A stretch of 64,000 nt of DNA from Pseudomonadota bacterium (GCA_020161655.1 JAIUPC010000006.1:295014-359013); one strand, 5' to 3'. Shown: positions 17,022-29,516, counted from the stretch's first letter. Notes: generated by a model not told the origin, from the sequence alone. Made by a program: numbers and translations.

Positions 17022-17939
17022 ATGGCGACTCCCCGCCGGCTGCTTCCCTCGATTTCTCTCCTCACCGCCTTCGAAGCGGTGATCCGCACTGGCTCGACCT
17101 TGGCCGCCGCGCGCGACCTTGACCTGACGCAGGGTGCGGTCAGCCGGCTGATCCAGAACATGGAGGCGCAGCTTGGCGTGACGCTTTTCCTGCGCGAAGG
17201 CCGGCGGCTTCTGCCAACCGATCAGGCGCTGGCCTATGCCCGTGACGTCGGCAAGGCGCTTGACCTCATTTCGCGCGGCTCGATGCGGGTCCGGTCGAAC
17301 ACGGGCGGCGGCACCCTGTCGCTTGCCATCCTGCCGACCTTCGGCACGCGCTGGCTGGCGCCGCGGCTGCCGCGCTTTCTGGCCGTGCATCCCGGCATCA
17401 CCATCAACCTTGGCACAAGGCTGAAGCCCTTTGACTTCGACGAGGAGGGTTTCGATGCCGCGATCCATTTCGGCCGGGATGACTGGTCGGGCGCTGGTTC
17501 GGCGCGGCTTTTCGACGAAAGGCTTGTGGCCTGCTGCGCGCCGGAGTTCCTGGCAAGGCACCCCCTCACCGGCCCGCGCGACCTGATCGGACTGCCGCTT
17601 TTGCAGCTTGAGACCCGCCCCAATGCCTGGGCGCGCTGGTTCGCCCATCACGGCGTCACCGGCCCGGTGCAGCAAGGCATGCTCTTCGACCAGTTCGCCC
17701 CGATGATCCAGGCGGTGATCCATGGGCTTGGCGTCGCCCTGCTGCCGGAGTTCCTGGCGAAGCCGGAACTGGCCGATGGCCGCCTCGTCCGCGCCTCTGG
17801 TGACCCGGTCGAGGGGCCCGAGGCCTATTACCTCGTCTGGCCCTCGGTCGGGGCCGGTTATCCGCCGCTCATCGCCTTCCGCGACTGGCTTCTTTCCGAA
17901 GCCTCGGACCCGGATGGCGAGGCGATGTTGCCCCGTTGA
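17022..17939 (+). CDS. LysR family regulator, probably of the lysine/glutarate genes
   Basis: The 305-residue protein has a standard LysR N-terminal helix-turn-helix (ISLLTAFEAVIRTGSTLAAARDLDLTQGAVSRLI) at residues 10-45 and a substrate-binding domain behind it. The effector domain motifs (LSLAILPTFGTRWLAPRLPRF; FDAAIHFG) are of the GcvA-like group. It is divergent from gcdH across about 100 bases, the classic position for a regulator of the neighbouring catabolic operon; glutarate or 2-oxoadipate would be a sensible effector but this is inference. The intergenic region is AT-rich at 16965-17015 and should hold both promoters. Confidence 0.87.
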   Translation: MATPRRLLPSISLLTAFEAVIRTGSTLAAARDLDLTQGAVSRLIQNMEAQLGVTLFLREGRRLLPTDQALAYARDVGKALDLISRGSMRVRSNTGGGTLSLAILPTFGTRWLAPRLPRFLAVHPGITINLGTRLKPFDFDEEGFDAAIHFGRDDWSGAGSARLFDERLVACCAPEFLARHPLTGPRDLIGLPLLQLETRPNAWARWFAHHGVTGPVQQGMLFDQFAPMIQAVIHGLGVALLPEFLAKPELADGRLVRASGDPVEGPEAYYLVWPSVGAGYPPLIAFRDWLLSEASDPDGEAMLPR

Positions 17940-17970
17940 CCTTTCCGCGCGGCAGGCCCACGTTTCGCGC

Positions 17971-18531
17971 ATGAATGCGCGCTCCGACATCCACGACCGT
18001 CTCGCTGCCTCCCTGAAGGAGGCGCGCAAGGCCAAGGGTCTCAGCCTTGATGCCGTCGCGAAGCTTTCCGGTGTCAGCCGGTCGATGGTCAGCCAGATCG
18101 AGCGCGGCGAATCGAGCCCGACCGTGGCGACGCTGTGGAACCTGACGCAGGCCTTGCAGGTCGATTTCGCCGGGCTTCTGGAAGGCCGCACCGCGCCGGG
18201 GATCGAGGTGATCCGGGGCGATGCCGCACCGGTGATCGGCGGGCGCGGTCGGGGCGTGCGCATCCGCATCCTTTCGCCCGCCGAGGCCGCCGGCGAGCAT
18301 GAGGTCTATGACCTCAGGTTCGAAGCCGGGGGTGCGCTGGACAGCGATCCGCACGGGCCCGGCTGCAGGGAGCATCTGACGGTTCTGGAAGGGGAAATTT
18401 CGGTCCTGTCCGGCGAGGATAGGGCGCGCCTCGCGGTTGGGGATACCGCGCGCTACTTCGCCGACCGACCGCACAGGATCCAGTCCGTCGAGGGGCCGGC
18501 CCGGGCGATCCTGATCGTCCAGAACAGTTAG
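17971..18531 (+). CDS. XRE family regulator with C-terminal cupin domain
   Basis: I start at the ATG at 17971, because upstream codons in this frame lie inside the LysR gene. The 186-residue protein has an XRE-type helix-turn-helix (LSLDAVAKLSGVSRSMVSQIERGESSPTVATL, about residues 24-55) and a C-terminal cupin fold (about 115-183) with HLTVLEGEISV and RPHRIQSVEGP, a common small-molecule sensing module. It stands 98 bases before kbl-tdh on the same strand. I infer that it controls threonine breakdown, possibly sensing an amino acid. Other roles remain possible, since such regulators are numerous. Confidence 0.88.
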   Translation: MNARSDIHDRLAASLKEARKAKGLSLDAVAKLSGVSRSMVSQIERGESSPTVATLWNLTQALQVDFAGLLEGRTAPGIEVIRGDAAPVIGGRGRGVRIRILSPAEAAGEHEVYDLRFEAGGALDSDPHGPGCREHLTVLEGEISVLSGEDRARLAVGDTARYFADRPHRIQSVEGPARAILIVQNS

Positions 18532-18556
18532 GCGCCGACGCGGGCGCTTCCATTTT
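18532..18556 (+). terminator. Weak terminator after the XRE-cupin gene
   Basis: The arms GCGCC (18532-18536) and GGCGC (18543-18547) follow the stop codon directly and are followed by TTCCATTTT. The stem has only five pairs, so termination is probably partial. Confidence 0.4.
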
Positions 18557-18629
18557 AGCGGATTTCATTCCGCCATATTGACGAAAAGCCGCCAGACGAG
18601 TATTCCGCTATTCAGGAGGAACATCTGCA

Positions 18630-19820
18630 ATGACGGACAAGACAGCTTTTCTTTCCCACCTCGGCGACACCCTGCGCGGCATCGAAGCCGATGGGCTGAT
18701 GAAGCGCGAACGCCTCATCACCTCGGCTCAGGGCGCGCATGTGAAGGTCGCCGGGCGCGACATGCTGAACCTCTGCGCCAACAACTACCTTGGCCTTGCC
18801 GACCACCCGGCGCTGATCGCCGCTGCGAAGGAGGCGATGGACGGGCATGGCTACGGCATGGCCTCGGTCCGCTTCATCTGCGGCACGCAGGACCTCCACC
18901 GCGAGCTTGAGGCGCGCATCGCCCGCTTCCTCGGCAAGGACGATTCCATCCTCTTCGCCGCCTGTTTCGACGCCAACGGCGGCTTGTTCGAGCCGCTTCT
19001 GGGGCCGGAGGATGCGGTCATATCAGACGCGCTCAACCATGCCTCGATCATCGACGGCATCCGGCTCTGCAAGGCAAAGCGCTACCGCTACGCCAATTCC
19101 GACATGGCCGATCTGGAAACCCAACTGAAGGCCGCCCGCGCCGATGGCGCGCGGTTCATCATGGTGGCGACGGATGGCGTCTTCTCGATGGACGGCTACC
19201 TCGCGAACCTGAAGGACGTGACCGCCCTCGCCCGGAAATACGGCGCGCTTGTCATGGTCGACGACTGTCACGCGACCGGCTTCATGGGGCCGCAGGGGCG
19301 CGGTACGCCCGCCCATGCCGGGGTCGATGTCGATATCCTGACCGGCACGCTTGGCAAGGCGCTCGGCGGCGCGCTTGGCGGCTACATCGCCGGGCCGCAA
19401 CCGGTGATCGACCTGCTGCGCCAGCGCGCCCGGCCCTATCTTTTCTCGAACGCGCTGCCGCCCGCCGTGGTCGCTGCCGGGATCGCAGCCCTTGATCTTG
19501 TCGAGGCGGCGGATGACCTGCGGGCACAGCTTTTCGCCAATGCGCGGTACTGGCGCGCGGGCCTGACTCATGCGGGCTTCCGGCTTCTGCCCGGCGAGCA
19601 CCCGATCATCCCCGTCATGCTTGGCGATGCCAAGCTCGCGCAGGCGATGGCGTCGGAACTTTACAACCGGGGCGTCTATGTCTCCGGCTTCTTCTTCCCG
19701 GTGGTGCCGAAGGGCCAGGCGCGCATCCGCACGCAGATGAACGCCAAGCTGACCAAGGACGATCTGGATTTCGCGCTCGACGCCTTCAGGGGCGCGGGCA
19801 AGGCTGTGGGGGCGATCTGA
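18630..19820 (+). CDS. kbl: Glycine C-acetyltransferase (2-amino-3-ketobutyrate CoA ligase)
   Basis: The 396-residue PLP enzyme cleaves 2-amino-3-oxobutyrate with CoA into glycine and acetyl-CoA, the second step of threonine degradation. It has the alpha-oxoamine synthase features: [30 protein letters not shown], and the PLP lysine in [14 protein letters not shown] near residue 242. Length matches E. coli Kbl (398). A strong AGGAGG ribosome site lies before the ATG. The stop overlaps the tdh start as TGATG, so the two enzymes are coupled in translation. This matters because the intermediate between them is unstable. Confidence 0.96.
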   Translation: MTDKTAFLSHLGDTLRGIEADGLMKRERLITSAQGAHVKVAGRDMLNLCANNYLGLADHPALIAAAKEAMDGHGYGMASVRFICGTQDLHRELEARIARFLGKDDSILFAACFDANGGLFEPLLGPEDAVISDALNHASIIDGIRLCKAKRYRYANSDMADLETQLKAARADGARFIMVATDGVFSMDGYLANLKDVTALARKYGALVMVDDCHATGFMGPQGRGTPAHAGVDVDILTGTLGKALGGALGGYIAGPQPVIDLLRQRARPYLFSNALPPAVVAAGIAALDLVEAADDLRAQLFANARYWRAGLTHAGFRLLPGEHPIIPVMLGDAKLAQAMASELYNRGVYVSGFFFPVVPKGQARIRTQMNAKLTKDDLDFALDAFRGAGKAVGAI

Positions 19821-20857
19821 TGCGCAATGACATGAAGGCACTGGCGAAGGCGAAACCGGAGGTCGGCCTCTGGATGGAGAACCGGGAGGTGCCAGAGATC
19901 GGGCCGGATGACGTGCTGATCCGCATCAAGAAGACCGGCATTTGTGGCACCGACATCCATATCTGGAACTGGGACGAATGGGCGGCGAAGACCGTCCCCG
20001 TCGGCCTTGTCACCGGCCATGAATTCGCCGGCGAGATCGTGGAGATTGGCAAGAACGTCGAAGGCCTGACCATCGGCCAGCGCTGCTCCGGCGAGGGGCA
20101 TCTCATCGGCAAGCAGTCGCGTCAGAGTCGTGCCGGGAAGTTCCATCTTGACCCCGCCACGCGCGGCATCGGCGTCAACGAACAGGGCGCCTTCGCGGAA
20201 TACCTGCGCCTGCCCGCCTTCAACGTGGTGCCGCTGCCTGATGAGATCGACGATGACATCGGCGCGATCCTCGACCCCCTGGGCAATGCCGTCCATACCG
20301 CGCTGAGCTTCGACCTTGTCGGCGAGGACGTCCTCATCACCGGCGCCGGCCCCATCGGCATCATGGCCGCCGCCGTCGCCCGCCATGTCGGCGCGCGGCA
20401 TGTCGTCATCACCGACATCAATCAGGACCGGCTCGATCTTGCTGCTGCCGTGACTGACGTGACCCCGGTCAATGTGGCCAAGCAGGACCTGCGCGAGATT
20501 GAGGGCAAGCTGAAGATGAAGGAAGGCTTCGACGTCGGCATGGAAATGTCCGGAAGCCAGATCGCCCTCGACCAGATGGTCGAGAACATGGTGATGGGCG
20601 GCCGCATCGCCATGCTCGGCATCCCGCCGGGCAAGTCGCCGGTGGACTGGAGCCGCATCGTCTTCAAGGCCATCACCATCAAGGGCGTCTATGGCCGCGA
20701 GATCTTCGAGACCTGGTACAAGATGATCGCAATGCTCGAAAACGGCCTCGACATCCGCCGCGTCATCACCCACCGCTTCCCGGTGAAGGACTTCCGCACC
20801 GGGTTCGAGACGATGCGGTCGGGCAAAAGCGGCAAGGTCGTGCTCGACTGGGCCTGA
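19820..20857 (+). CDS. tdh: L-threonine 3-dehydrogenase without the structural zinc cysteines
   Basis: The 345-residue zinc-type alcohol dehydrogenase oxidises threonine to 2-amino-3-oxobutyrate with NAD. Catalytic zinc ligands are present: Cys42 (CGTDIH), His67 and Glu68 (GHEF). The NAD fold shows [13 protein letters not shown]. The four cysteines that bind the structural zinc in E. coli Tdh are all replaced: in [20 protein letters not shown] the positions are Gly97, Ser100, Ser103 and then Asp111. The surrounding residues stay conserved, so this is loss of the metal site and not a misread frame. Coupling to kbl makes the function secure. Confidence 0.95.
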   Translation: MRNDMKALAKAKPEVGLWMENREVPEIGPDDVLIRIKKTGICGTDIHIWNWDEWAAKTVPVGLVTGHEFAGEIVEIGKNVEGLTIGQRCSGEGHLIGKQSRQSRAGKFHLDPATRGIGVNEQGAFAEYLRLPAFNVVPLPDEIDDDIGAILDPLGNAVHTALSFDLVGEDVLITGAGPIGIMAAAVARHVGARHVVITDINQDRLDLAAAVTDVTPVNVAKQDLREIEGKLKMKEGFDVGMEMSGSQIALDQMVENMVMGGRIAMLGIPPGKSPVDWSRIVFKAITIKGVYGREIFETWYKMIAMLENGLDIRRVITHRFPVKDFRTGFETMRSGKSGKVVLDWA

Positions 20858-20922
20858 CCGCCTGTTCTCTTTGGCGGCGGGATAGCCTATATGATGCTGT
20901 CTTGCCGCCCGAGGACGAACCC

Positions 20923-22113
20923 ATGACCGACGAAACCCCAACCGCGCCCATCACGCAGGACGTGCTGACCATCCCCCGGAAACTGCCGGAGGGGGGTAGG
21001 GTGAACATCGTCGGCCTGACGCGGGACCAGTTGCGCGACGCGCTGGTTGCGGCGGGCACGCCCGATCGGCAGGCGAAGATGCGGCTCGGCCAGGTCTGGC
21101 AGTGGGTCTATCACTGGGGCGCGCGCGATTTCGCGGCGATGAGCAACCTCGCCAAGGACTACCGCGCGCTTCTGGCCGACAAGTTCGAGATCGACCTGCC
21201 AGAGGTAGTGACCCGGCAGGTCTCGGCCGATGGGACGCGCAAGTACCTCCTCAGGATTGCCGGCGGCCATGAGGTCGAGATGGTCTATATCCCCGAGGAA
21301 AACCGGGGAACGCTCTGCGTCTCATCTCAGGTCGGCTGCACGCTGACCTGTTCCTTCTGCCACACTGGCACGCAGAAGCTGGTGCGCAACCTGACGGCTG
21401 GGGAAATCGTCGGGCAATTGATGCTCGCCCGCGACGACCTGAACGAATGGCCGGAACCCGGCGCGCCGAAGGATGAGACGCGGCTCATTTCCAACGTCGT
21501 GCTGATGGGCATGGGCGAGCCCTTGTACAACTTCGAGAATGTCCGCGACGCGATGAAGGTGGTTATGGACGGCGAGGGGCTTTCCCTGTCGCGCCGCCGC
21601 ATCACACTGTCGACCTCTGGCGTGGTGCCCGAGATTGCCCGCACCGCCGAGGAAATCGGCTGCCTTCTGGCCGTCAGCTTCCATGCGACGACCGACGAAA
21701 TCCGCGACAGGCTAGTGCCGATCAACAAGCGCTGGAACATCGAGACGCTGCTGGCGGCACTTCGCGACTACCCGCGCCTGTCGAACTCCGAACGCATCAC
21801 CTTCGAATATGTGATGCTGAAGGGCGTGAACGACAGCGACGCGGATGCCAAGCGCCTCATCAAGCTGATCCGCGGCATTCCGGCCAAGATCAACCTCATC
21901 CCCTTCAACGAATGGCCCGGCGCGCCCTATGAGCGGTCGGATTGGGAGAGGATCGAGGCTTTCGCCGATATCGTCTACAAGGCCGGCTATGCCTCGCCGA
22001 TCCGCACCCCGCGCGGCGAGGACATCATGGCCGCCTGCGGGCAGCTGAAATCGGCGACCGAGCGGTCCCGCAAGAGCCGCGCGGAAATCGCCGCCGAGGC
22101 CGGGCTGACCTGA
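20923..22113 (+). CDS. rlmN: Dual-specificity 23S rRNA/tRNA adenine-C2 methyltransferase
   Basis: The 396-residue radical SAM enzyme methylates A2503 of 23S rRNA and A37 of several tRNAs. The cluster-binding motif is [11 protein letters not shown] near residues 139-146. The C-terminal methyl-carrying cysteine lies in MAACGQLKS near 371, and [10 protein letters not shown] and [17 protein letters not shown] are typical of RlmN. The ATG at 20923 follows GAGGACG; a start seven codons earlier is possible. It is a housekeeping gene with no functional tie to its neighbours. Confidence 0.96.
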   Translation: MTDETPTAPITQDVLTIPRKLPEGGRVNIVGLTRDQLRDALVAAGTPDRQAKMRLGQVWQWVYHWGARDFAAMSNLAKDYRALLADKFEIDLPEVVTRQVSADGTRKYLLRIAGGHEVEMVYIPEENRGTLCVSSQVGCTLTCSFCHTGTQKLVRNLTAGEIVGQLMLARDDLNEWPEPGAPKDETRLISNVVLMGMGEPLYNFENVRDAMKVVMDGEGLSLSRRRITLSTSGVVPEIARTAEEIGCLLAVSFHATTDEIRDRLVPINKRWNIETLLAALRDYPRLSNSERITFEYVMLKGVNDSDADAKRLIKLIRGIPAKINLIPFNEWPGAPYERSDWERIEAFADIVYKAGYASPIRTPRGEDIMAACGQLKSATERSRKSRAEIAAEAGLT

Positions 22114-24664
<2,551 letters not shown>

Positions 24665-24666
<2 letters not shown>

Positions 24667-24680
24667 GGCGGCAGCGCCTC
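24665..24680. terminator. Hairpin between convergent gyrB and lactonase genes
   Basis: The arms GAGGCG and CGCCTC pair over a GCAG tetraloop and fill the gap between the two stop codons. It is a plausible bidirectional end, though no T-run is visible on either strand. Confidence 0.45.
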
Positions 24681-25524
24681 AGAGGATGACGCGATGTTCC
24701 GGCAGTCCCGCGATGGGGCTTGGCGCGGCATAGACCACGCCGTCAGCAACCGTCGGATCGGCAAGGTCTTCGCGCGCCGAGGTAATGTAGATCGTCCTCA
24801 GGTCCGGCCCGCCGAATGCAGGACATGAGGCGTTGCGCGCGCCGACCGGAATGACGCGATCAAGCGTTCCGTCGGGCAGGTAACGCACGACGCGGGAGGC
24901 GCCCCATTGCGCATTCCAGATGCCACCCTCACGGTCGCAGACCGAACCATCGGCATTCAGCCCTTCGGCGCGAAGGTCGACGAAGACCTCGGGCGCGCCT
25001 TGCGGCCAGCCTTCGGAATCGAGGCTTTGGCGCTGGATCAGACCCTGTTTCGTATCGGCGAAATAGGCGGTGCGACCATCGGGTGAAAAGCAGATCGCGT
25101 TCGGGATGGAGATGTCGCCGTAAAGCTTTTCGATGCGGCCCCGGTGATAACGGTAGATCGCTCCGGCACCCGGTTCTGCCTTCTTGCCCATGGTGCCGAT
25201 CCAGAAGCCGCCAAAGGCATCGGCACGGCCATCGTTGGATCGCGTGGCCGCATTGTCAGCCTCAAGCGGCAGGAGCCTTTCGTGGCGACCGCTTTCGATG
25301 TCGAAGCGGTGAAGTCCGGTCTCGGACGCGATCAGCAGCGTATCACGGTCGACCCAGCCGGCAGCCGAGACGATTTCATCGAACCGCCATTCCAGCGCCC
25401 GGTCGCCATCGCGCGAGAGCAGCCGGCGGCCTAAGATGTCGAACCAGAAAAGCTGGCCGCGTTCGGGGTGCCAGAGCGGCCCCTCGCCCAAAGTGCAAAG
25501 GCGCGCGTCGAAAACCTCGGCCAT
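24679..25524 (-). CDS. SMP-30/gluconolactonase-family sugar lactonase
   Basis: The 281-residue beta-propeller protein belongs to the SMP-30/LRE family that opens aldonolactones with a bound divalent metal. Conserved pieces are GEGPLWHP with the ligand Glu, RSNDGRADAFGGFWIGTMG, the PNAICFSPDG turn and FADT. The ATG at 25524 overlaps the dgoA stop (TGATG); a GTG one codon earlier is the alternative. As last gene of the arabinose/galactose operon, it should hydrolyse L-arabinono- and D-galactonolactone made by the dehydrogenase encoded at 29517-30452. Confidence 0.9.
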   Translation of the reverse strand: MAEVFDARLCTLGEGPLWHPERGQLFWFDILGRRLLSRDGDRALEWRFDEIVSAAGWVDRDTLLIASETGLHRFDIESGRHERLLPLEADNAATRSNDGRADAFGGFWIGTMGKKAEPGAGAIYRYHRGRIEKLYGDISIPNAICFSPDGRTAYFADTKQGLIQRQSLDSEGWPQGAPEVFVDLRAEGLNADGSVCDREGGIWNAQWGASRVVRYLPDGTLDRVIPVGARNASCPAFGGPDLRTIYITSAREDLADPTVADGVVYAAPSPIAGLPEHRVIL

Positions 25525-26132
25525 CACGGCTTCCCCTTGTCATACTCGGCGACGATGGTTCTGGCCTTTTCAGACACGGTTTCGGCGCTGTCCCCCGGCC
25601 GATAGATCGCCGTGCCGATGCCGAAACCGTCGGCCCCCGCCGCAAACCACTGGGCGAAGTTCTCCGGCCCGGCGCCACCGACGGCCAGCACCTCAGTTCC
25701 CTTTGGCAACACCGCACGGATTGCCTTCAGCCCCTCCGGCCCGACGAGCATACCGGGGAATATCTTCAGCCCGTCGGCCCCCGCCCTCAGCGCCGCGAAA
25801 CACTCTGTTGGCGTCATCACGCCGGGATAGGACAGAAGGCCCAGCGCCTTCGTTGCGCGAATCACATCCGCATTGGCATCGGGCGACACGATGAGCTTGC
25901 CGCCAACCTCGGCCACGCGGGCCACATCCTCGGGCGTAAGAACCGTCCCGGCGCCGATGATCGCCTCACCGCCAAAGCGCCGCGCCATCCGTCCGATGCT
26001 GTCCAGAGGTTCCGGCGAGTTGAGCGGCACCTCGATCTTGGTGATCCCGGCGTTGATGAGCGCGGCCGCAACCGGCTCCGCCTCTTCCGGCCTGATCCCC
26101 CTCAGGATGGCGACGATGTTCCGATGTGTCAT
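25524..26132 (-). CDS. dgoA: 2-dehydro-3-deoxy-6-phosphogalactonate aldolase
   Basis: The 202-residue TIM-barrel aldolase splits 2-keto-3-deoxy-6-phosphogalactonate into pyruvate and glyceraldehyde 3-phosphate. It has the KDPG/KDPGal family pattern: IVAILRGI with the catalytic Glu context following, IGAGTVLTPEDV, and the Schiff-base Lys in GLKIFPG (about residue 124). The companion kinase DgoK overlaps it by 4 bases, which favours the galactonate-specific enzyme over the Entner-Doudoroff KDPG aldolase. Confidence 0.93.
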   Translation of the reverse strand: MTHRNIVAILRGIRPEEAEPVAAALINAGITKIEVPLNSPEPLDSIGRMARRFGGEAIIGAGTVLTPEDVARVAEVGGKLIVSPDANADVIRATKALGLLSYPGVMTPTECFAALRAGADGLKIFPGMLVGPEGLKAIRAVLPKGTEVLAVGGAGPENFAQWFAAGADGFGIGTAIYRPGDSAETVSEKARTIVAEYDKGKP

Positions 26133-27037
26133 TCTGCGTGCTCCCCTCGCCGTGCAGCGGCAAGCCCGCCAAGCGTCATTGCGGTCACATCCTCGACCTC
26201 TGCCGCCACACCCTGGGCCGCCAGCGCCTCACGATACAGCCCCGAAAGCCGCGGCGCGCCGATCAGCACCACATCCTGACCCAGCCAGTAAGGCCGCGTC
26301 GCCGCAAGCTCCAGTCCGATCAGAAGGCCCGAAAGCCGCGCCCGCGCGGATGCGGGCTGCAACCCAGACAGAAGCGTTTCCGCCCGGATGCCGAAGAGCC
26401 GCGCGGCAAGTTTCTGCGGGTCGGACAGGGTATCGGCGACAGCCGCCCGGAAGGCATCAAGGTCGAAGGTCTCTGCCTGCACCGAATGCCTGAGAACCGA
26501 ACGGTCGGCCAGGAGCGCGAACATCTCGCCGGTCATGCAGGTCTGAAAGCTGACGACCTCGCCCGCGCTGACATACGCCCATTTGGTATGGGTGCCGGGC
26601 AAGGCGATGACTCCGTCGAAATCGGGCCGCTGCGCCTGATAGCCGGCGATCTGCGTCTCCTCGCCGCGCATCACATCCGCCGGGCGCTTCTGCGCGAGGC
26701 CGGGGAGGATGGTGACGGTAAAGCGCCGGTCTTCGGGCGTGATCCGGGTCACCTCCGGCCCGAGAGGCGGACAGGGAACGTTGCGATACTGCGCCTCGCG
26801 CCAGCCCTGCCTTGCGCCGACCATGCCGCAAGCGAATACCGGGACAACGCCATCGGCAGGCAGCCAGTCCGAAATCAGCCGGATCAGCGCAGGTTCGAAG
26901 CCCGAAGGCTCAAGCGTGCCCATGCCCTCGGCCGACGATGCCTCCGCCAGAATCCGGTCGTCGCCGCCCATGGCCCAGGCGCGCATCGCGCTCGTGCCCC
27001 AGTCGACGGCGATCCATGCTACGTGGTTCAGCGCCAT
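26129..27037 (-). CDS. dgoK: 2-dehydro-3-deoxygalactonokinase
   Basis: The 302-residue kinase phosphorylates 2-keto-3-deoxygalactonate with ATP to give the DgoA substrate. The DgoK family opening WIAVDWGTSAMRAW, the LPGTHTKWA motif and the CGMVGARQGW segment are present, with usual family length (about 290-310). It lies 4 bases after the semialdehyde dehydrogenase and overlaps dgoA by 4 bases. Together the two genes form the hexose arm of the operon. Confidence 0.93.
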   Translation of the reverse strand: MALNHVAWIAVDWGTSAMRAWAMGGDDRILAEASSAEGMGTLEPSGFEPALIRLISDWLPADGVVPVFACGMVGARQGWREAQYRNVPCPPLGPEVTRITPEDRRFTVTILPGLAQKRPADVMRGEETQIAGYQAQRPDFDGVIALPGTHTKWAYVSAGEVVSFQTCMTGEMFALLADRSVLRHSVQAETFDLDAFRAAVADTLSDPQKLAARLFGIRAETLLSGLQPASARARLSGLLIGLELAATRPYWLGQDVVLIGAPRLSGLYREALAAQGVAAEVEDVTAMTLGGLAAARRGEHAE

Positions 27038-27041
27038 GGCC

Positions 27042-28571
27042 TCAGTCCCGAAGGTCGCAGGGCAGAAGCGCTTCGGGCAGGTTCTGGTAGCAGACCGGCC
27101 TCAGGAACCGCCGGATCGACAGCGTACCGACCGAGGTTGCGCCGAAATTGGTCGACGCCGGATAAGGCCCGCCATGCACCATCGCGTCGGCAACCTCGAC
27201 CCCGGTCGGGAAGCCGTTCGCCAGCACCCGCCCCGCCTTCCGCTCCAGGACCGGCATCAGCCTTTGGCCAAACGCGGTATCGCCCGCGTCGAGATGGAGC
27301 GTCACGGTCAGCTGCCCTTCAAGCGCGCGGGCGATCGTCAGCATTTCCTCGGCATCGCTCACCCGCACGATCAGGCCGAGCGGACCGAACACCTCTTCGC
27401 CGAGTGCATGGCTCGCAAGCCACTTCGCGCCGGTCGTCTCGTAAAGATTGGGGCTGGCGAAGCGGCCATCGCTCACCGTCTCAAGGACGCCTTTCACCCC
27501 CGGCGCCCCGGCGATCCGGCCCTGACCCTGCCGATAGGCGGCGGCGATGCCGTCGGTGAGCATGGTCTGCGGGCCGACCTTTTCGACCGCGGCACGGGCA
27601 GACGCCACGAAGGCATCGGCGGCGGGTCCGTCAACAACCACCGCGATGCCGGGATTGGTGCAGAACTGGCCCGCGCCCTGGGTCAGGGACCCGGCCCAGC
27701 CCTGTGCGATGGCGTACCCGCGCGCAGAAAGCGCCTCGGGCAGAAGGAACATCGGGTTCACCGATCCGAGCTCCCCGAAGAACGGGATCGGATCGGGCCG
27801 CTGGGCACAAAGGTCGAAAAGCGCGCGCCCCCCGGCGAGCGATCCGGTGAAGCCGACGGCGCGGATCAGGGGATGCTGGACCAGCGTCTGGCCGACATCG
27901 CGCCGCCCGCCCTGGATGAGGGAGAATGTGCCGGGATGGACGCCACATTTCTTGATGGCAGCAAGGACTGCCTCGGCCACGATCTCACCCGTACCGGGAT
28001 GCGCGGAATGGCCCTTCACCACGACCGGACAGCCGGCGGCGAGCGCCGCCGCCGTGTCGCCACCCGCCGTCGAGAAGGCGAGCGGGAAGTTGGAGGCGCC
28101 GAAGACCGCCACCGGACCAATGGGTCGTTCGACCAGCTTCAGGTCCGGGCGCGGCAGGGGCTGCCGGTCGGGCAGCGCCGCATCATGGCGGCGGTCGAGA
28201 TGGTCGCCCTTCAGGATATGGCTGGCGAAGAGCCTGAGCTGGCCGACCGTGCGGCCCCGCTCGCCCTGAAGCCGCGCCACCGGCAGGCCGGTTTCCGAGG
28301 TACCGATCTCGGTGATCGCATCCGCCCGCGCCTCGATCTCATCTGCGATGGCATTGAGGAAGGCCGCGCGTTCCTCCCGCGTGGAATAGCCATAGCTCCA
28401 GAACGCCTCTTCCGCCGCCTCGCAGGCACGGTTCACCAGATCGACCGTGCCGACCGAGAACTGATGCACGGCACCATGGGCAGGCTCGGACGCGAAACTT
28501 GCGCTGCCGCCGACCCATTCGCCGGCAATCAGGTGCCGGCCATGCGGCGTGAAGGTCAGGGTATCGGCCAT
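27042..28571 (-). CDS. 2,5-dioxovalerate (alpha-ketoglutarate semialdehyde) dehydrogenase
   Basis: I begin at ATG 28571, eight bases after AGGAG; an in-frame ATG lies upstream but before the ribosome site. The 509-residue aldehyde dehydrogenase is of the type that makes 2-oxoglutarate from its semialdehyde. The catalytic Cys sits in GAGQFCTNPG and the general base Glu in FFGELGSVNPMF; FGASNFPLAFS is the family's substrate-channel motif. The QFCTNPG and GSVNP pattern differs from betaine- or succinate-semialdehyde enzymes. It follows the keto-deoxy-arabonate dehydratase by 14 bases and would perform the last step of L-arabinose oxidation into the TCA cycle. Confidence 0.9.
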   Translation of the reverse strand: MADTLTFTPHGRHLIAGEWVGGSASFASEPAHGAVHQFSVGTVDLVNRACEAAEEAFWSYGYSTREERAAFLNAIADEIEARADAITEIGTSETGLPVARLQGERGRTVGQLRLFASHILKGDHLDRRHDAALPDRQPLPRPDLKLVERPIGPVAVFGASNFPLAFSTAGGDTAAALAAGCPVVVKGHSAHPGTGEIVAEAVLAAIKKCGVHPGTFSLIQGGRRDVGQTLVQHPLIRAVGFTGSLAGGRALFDLCAQRPDPIPFFGELGSVNPMFLLPEALSARGYAIAQGWAGSLTQGAGQFCTNPGIAVVVDGPAADAFVASARAAVEKVGPQTMLTDGIAAAYRQGQGRIAGAPGVKGVLETVSDGRFASPNLYETTGAKWLASHALGEEVFGPLGLIVRVSDAEEMLTIARALEGQLTVTLHLDAGDTAFGQRLMPVLERKAGRVLANGFPTGVEVADAMVHGGPYPASTNFGATSVGTLSIRRFLRPVCYQNLPEALLPCDLRD

Positions 28572-28585
28572 CAGGTTGGCTCCTG

Positions 28586-29503
28586 TCATTTGCCCCATTT
28601 GAGCGCGATCACGTCAAGCTCGGCTGCGAGTTGCAACAGCCGGGCCTTGGTGCGTTCGCTCATCGGCTTCAGCGGATGGCGGACATGATCGCTGCGGATC
28701 ACGTCGCCCGCCGCGAAGACCGTCTTGCAGGCGCGAAGCCCGCATTGCCGGTTTTCGTGGTTGATGAGCGGCAGGCACAATTTCCACTGCTCAAGCGCCG
28801 CGTCAACCCTGCCGGCACGGTAATCGACGACGATGGGCCGGATCTTTTCGGGAAAAAGGCCCGAGGTCATGGTGCCGGTTGCCCCCGCGTCAAGGTCGGC
28901 AAGAAGTGTCACCGCCTCCTCCCCGTCGAAGGGGCCGATGATGTCCTTGCCGCCCGCCTCGATCAGCGCGGCGAGCTTGTCGGCGGCGAAGGGCACCTCG
29001 ATCTTGAAATAGCTAAGGTTCTCGATCTCGCGCGCCATGCGGACGAGAAGCGGCACCGAAAGCGTCACGCCAGAGAGGGGCGCGTCCTGCACCATGATCG
29101 GAATGCGGATCGCATCGCTGACGGCGCGGAAATGCTCGATGATCCCCTGCTCTGCCGGAACGAGGCCGACGCCGTGATAGGGCGGCATCATCATCACCAT
29201 CGACGCACCCAGCGCCTCGGCGGCCCTGGCGCGGGCGACGGCGATCCCGGTGGCGAAATGGCTGATGGTGACGATGACCGGGACCCGGCCCGCAACATGT
29301 TCAAGGCTGATTCGCATGACCGTGGCGCGTTCCTCGTCCGACAGCACGAACTGTTCGGAGTAGTTCGCGAGGATGCAGATCGCATCGACGCCCTGATCGA
29401 TCATGCAATCAAGCGAACGGCGCACCCCTTCTTCGTCAAGACGGCCATCGGCATGAAAGGGCGTGGGCGCGACGGGAAGAATCCCGGTCAACGGCTGTTT
29501 CAT
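28586..29503 (-). CDS. DapA-family dehydratase, probable 2-keto-3-deoxy-L-arabonate dehydratase
   Basis: The 305-residue protein is of the dihydrodipicolinate synthase family. The Schiff-base lysine is in LSYFKIEVP (about residue 171), with a conserved Tyr in MMMPPYHGV. The family contains aldolases and dehydratases that cannot be told apart by motif alone. Its place right before ketoglutarate semialdehyde dehydrogenase and after an arabonate-type dehydratase fits L-2-keto-3-deoxyarabonate dehydratase, as in Azospirillum brasilense. Spacing to neighbours is 13-14 bases on each side, so it is part of the same transcript. Confidence 0.85.
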   Translation of the reverse strand: MKQPLTGILPVAPTPFHADGRLDEEGVRRSLDCMIDQGVDAICILANYSEQFVLSDEERATVMRISLEHVAGRVPVIVTISHFATGIAVARARAAEALGASMVMMMPPYHGVGLVPAEQGIIEHFRAVSDAIRIPIMVQDAPLSGVTLSVPLLVRMAREIENLSYFKIEVPFAADKLAALIEAGGKDIIGPFDGEEAVTLLADLDAGATGTMTSGLFPEKIRPIVVDYRAGRVDAALEQWKLCLPLINHENRQCGLRACKTVFAAGDVIRSDHVRHPLKPMSERTKARLLQLAAELDVIALKWGK

Positions 29504-29516
29504 TGTCTATCCTTGC

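Noticed and set aside
15619-17082. A 487-codon plus-strand frame over gcdH
   Set aside because: Antisense to a gene with complete catalytic motifs; composition typical of a shadow frame.
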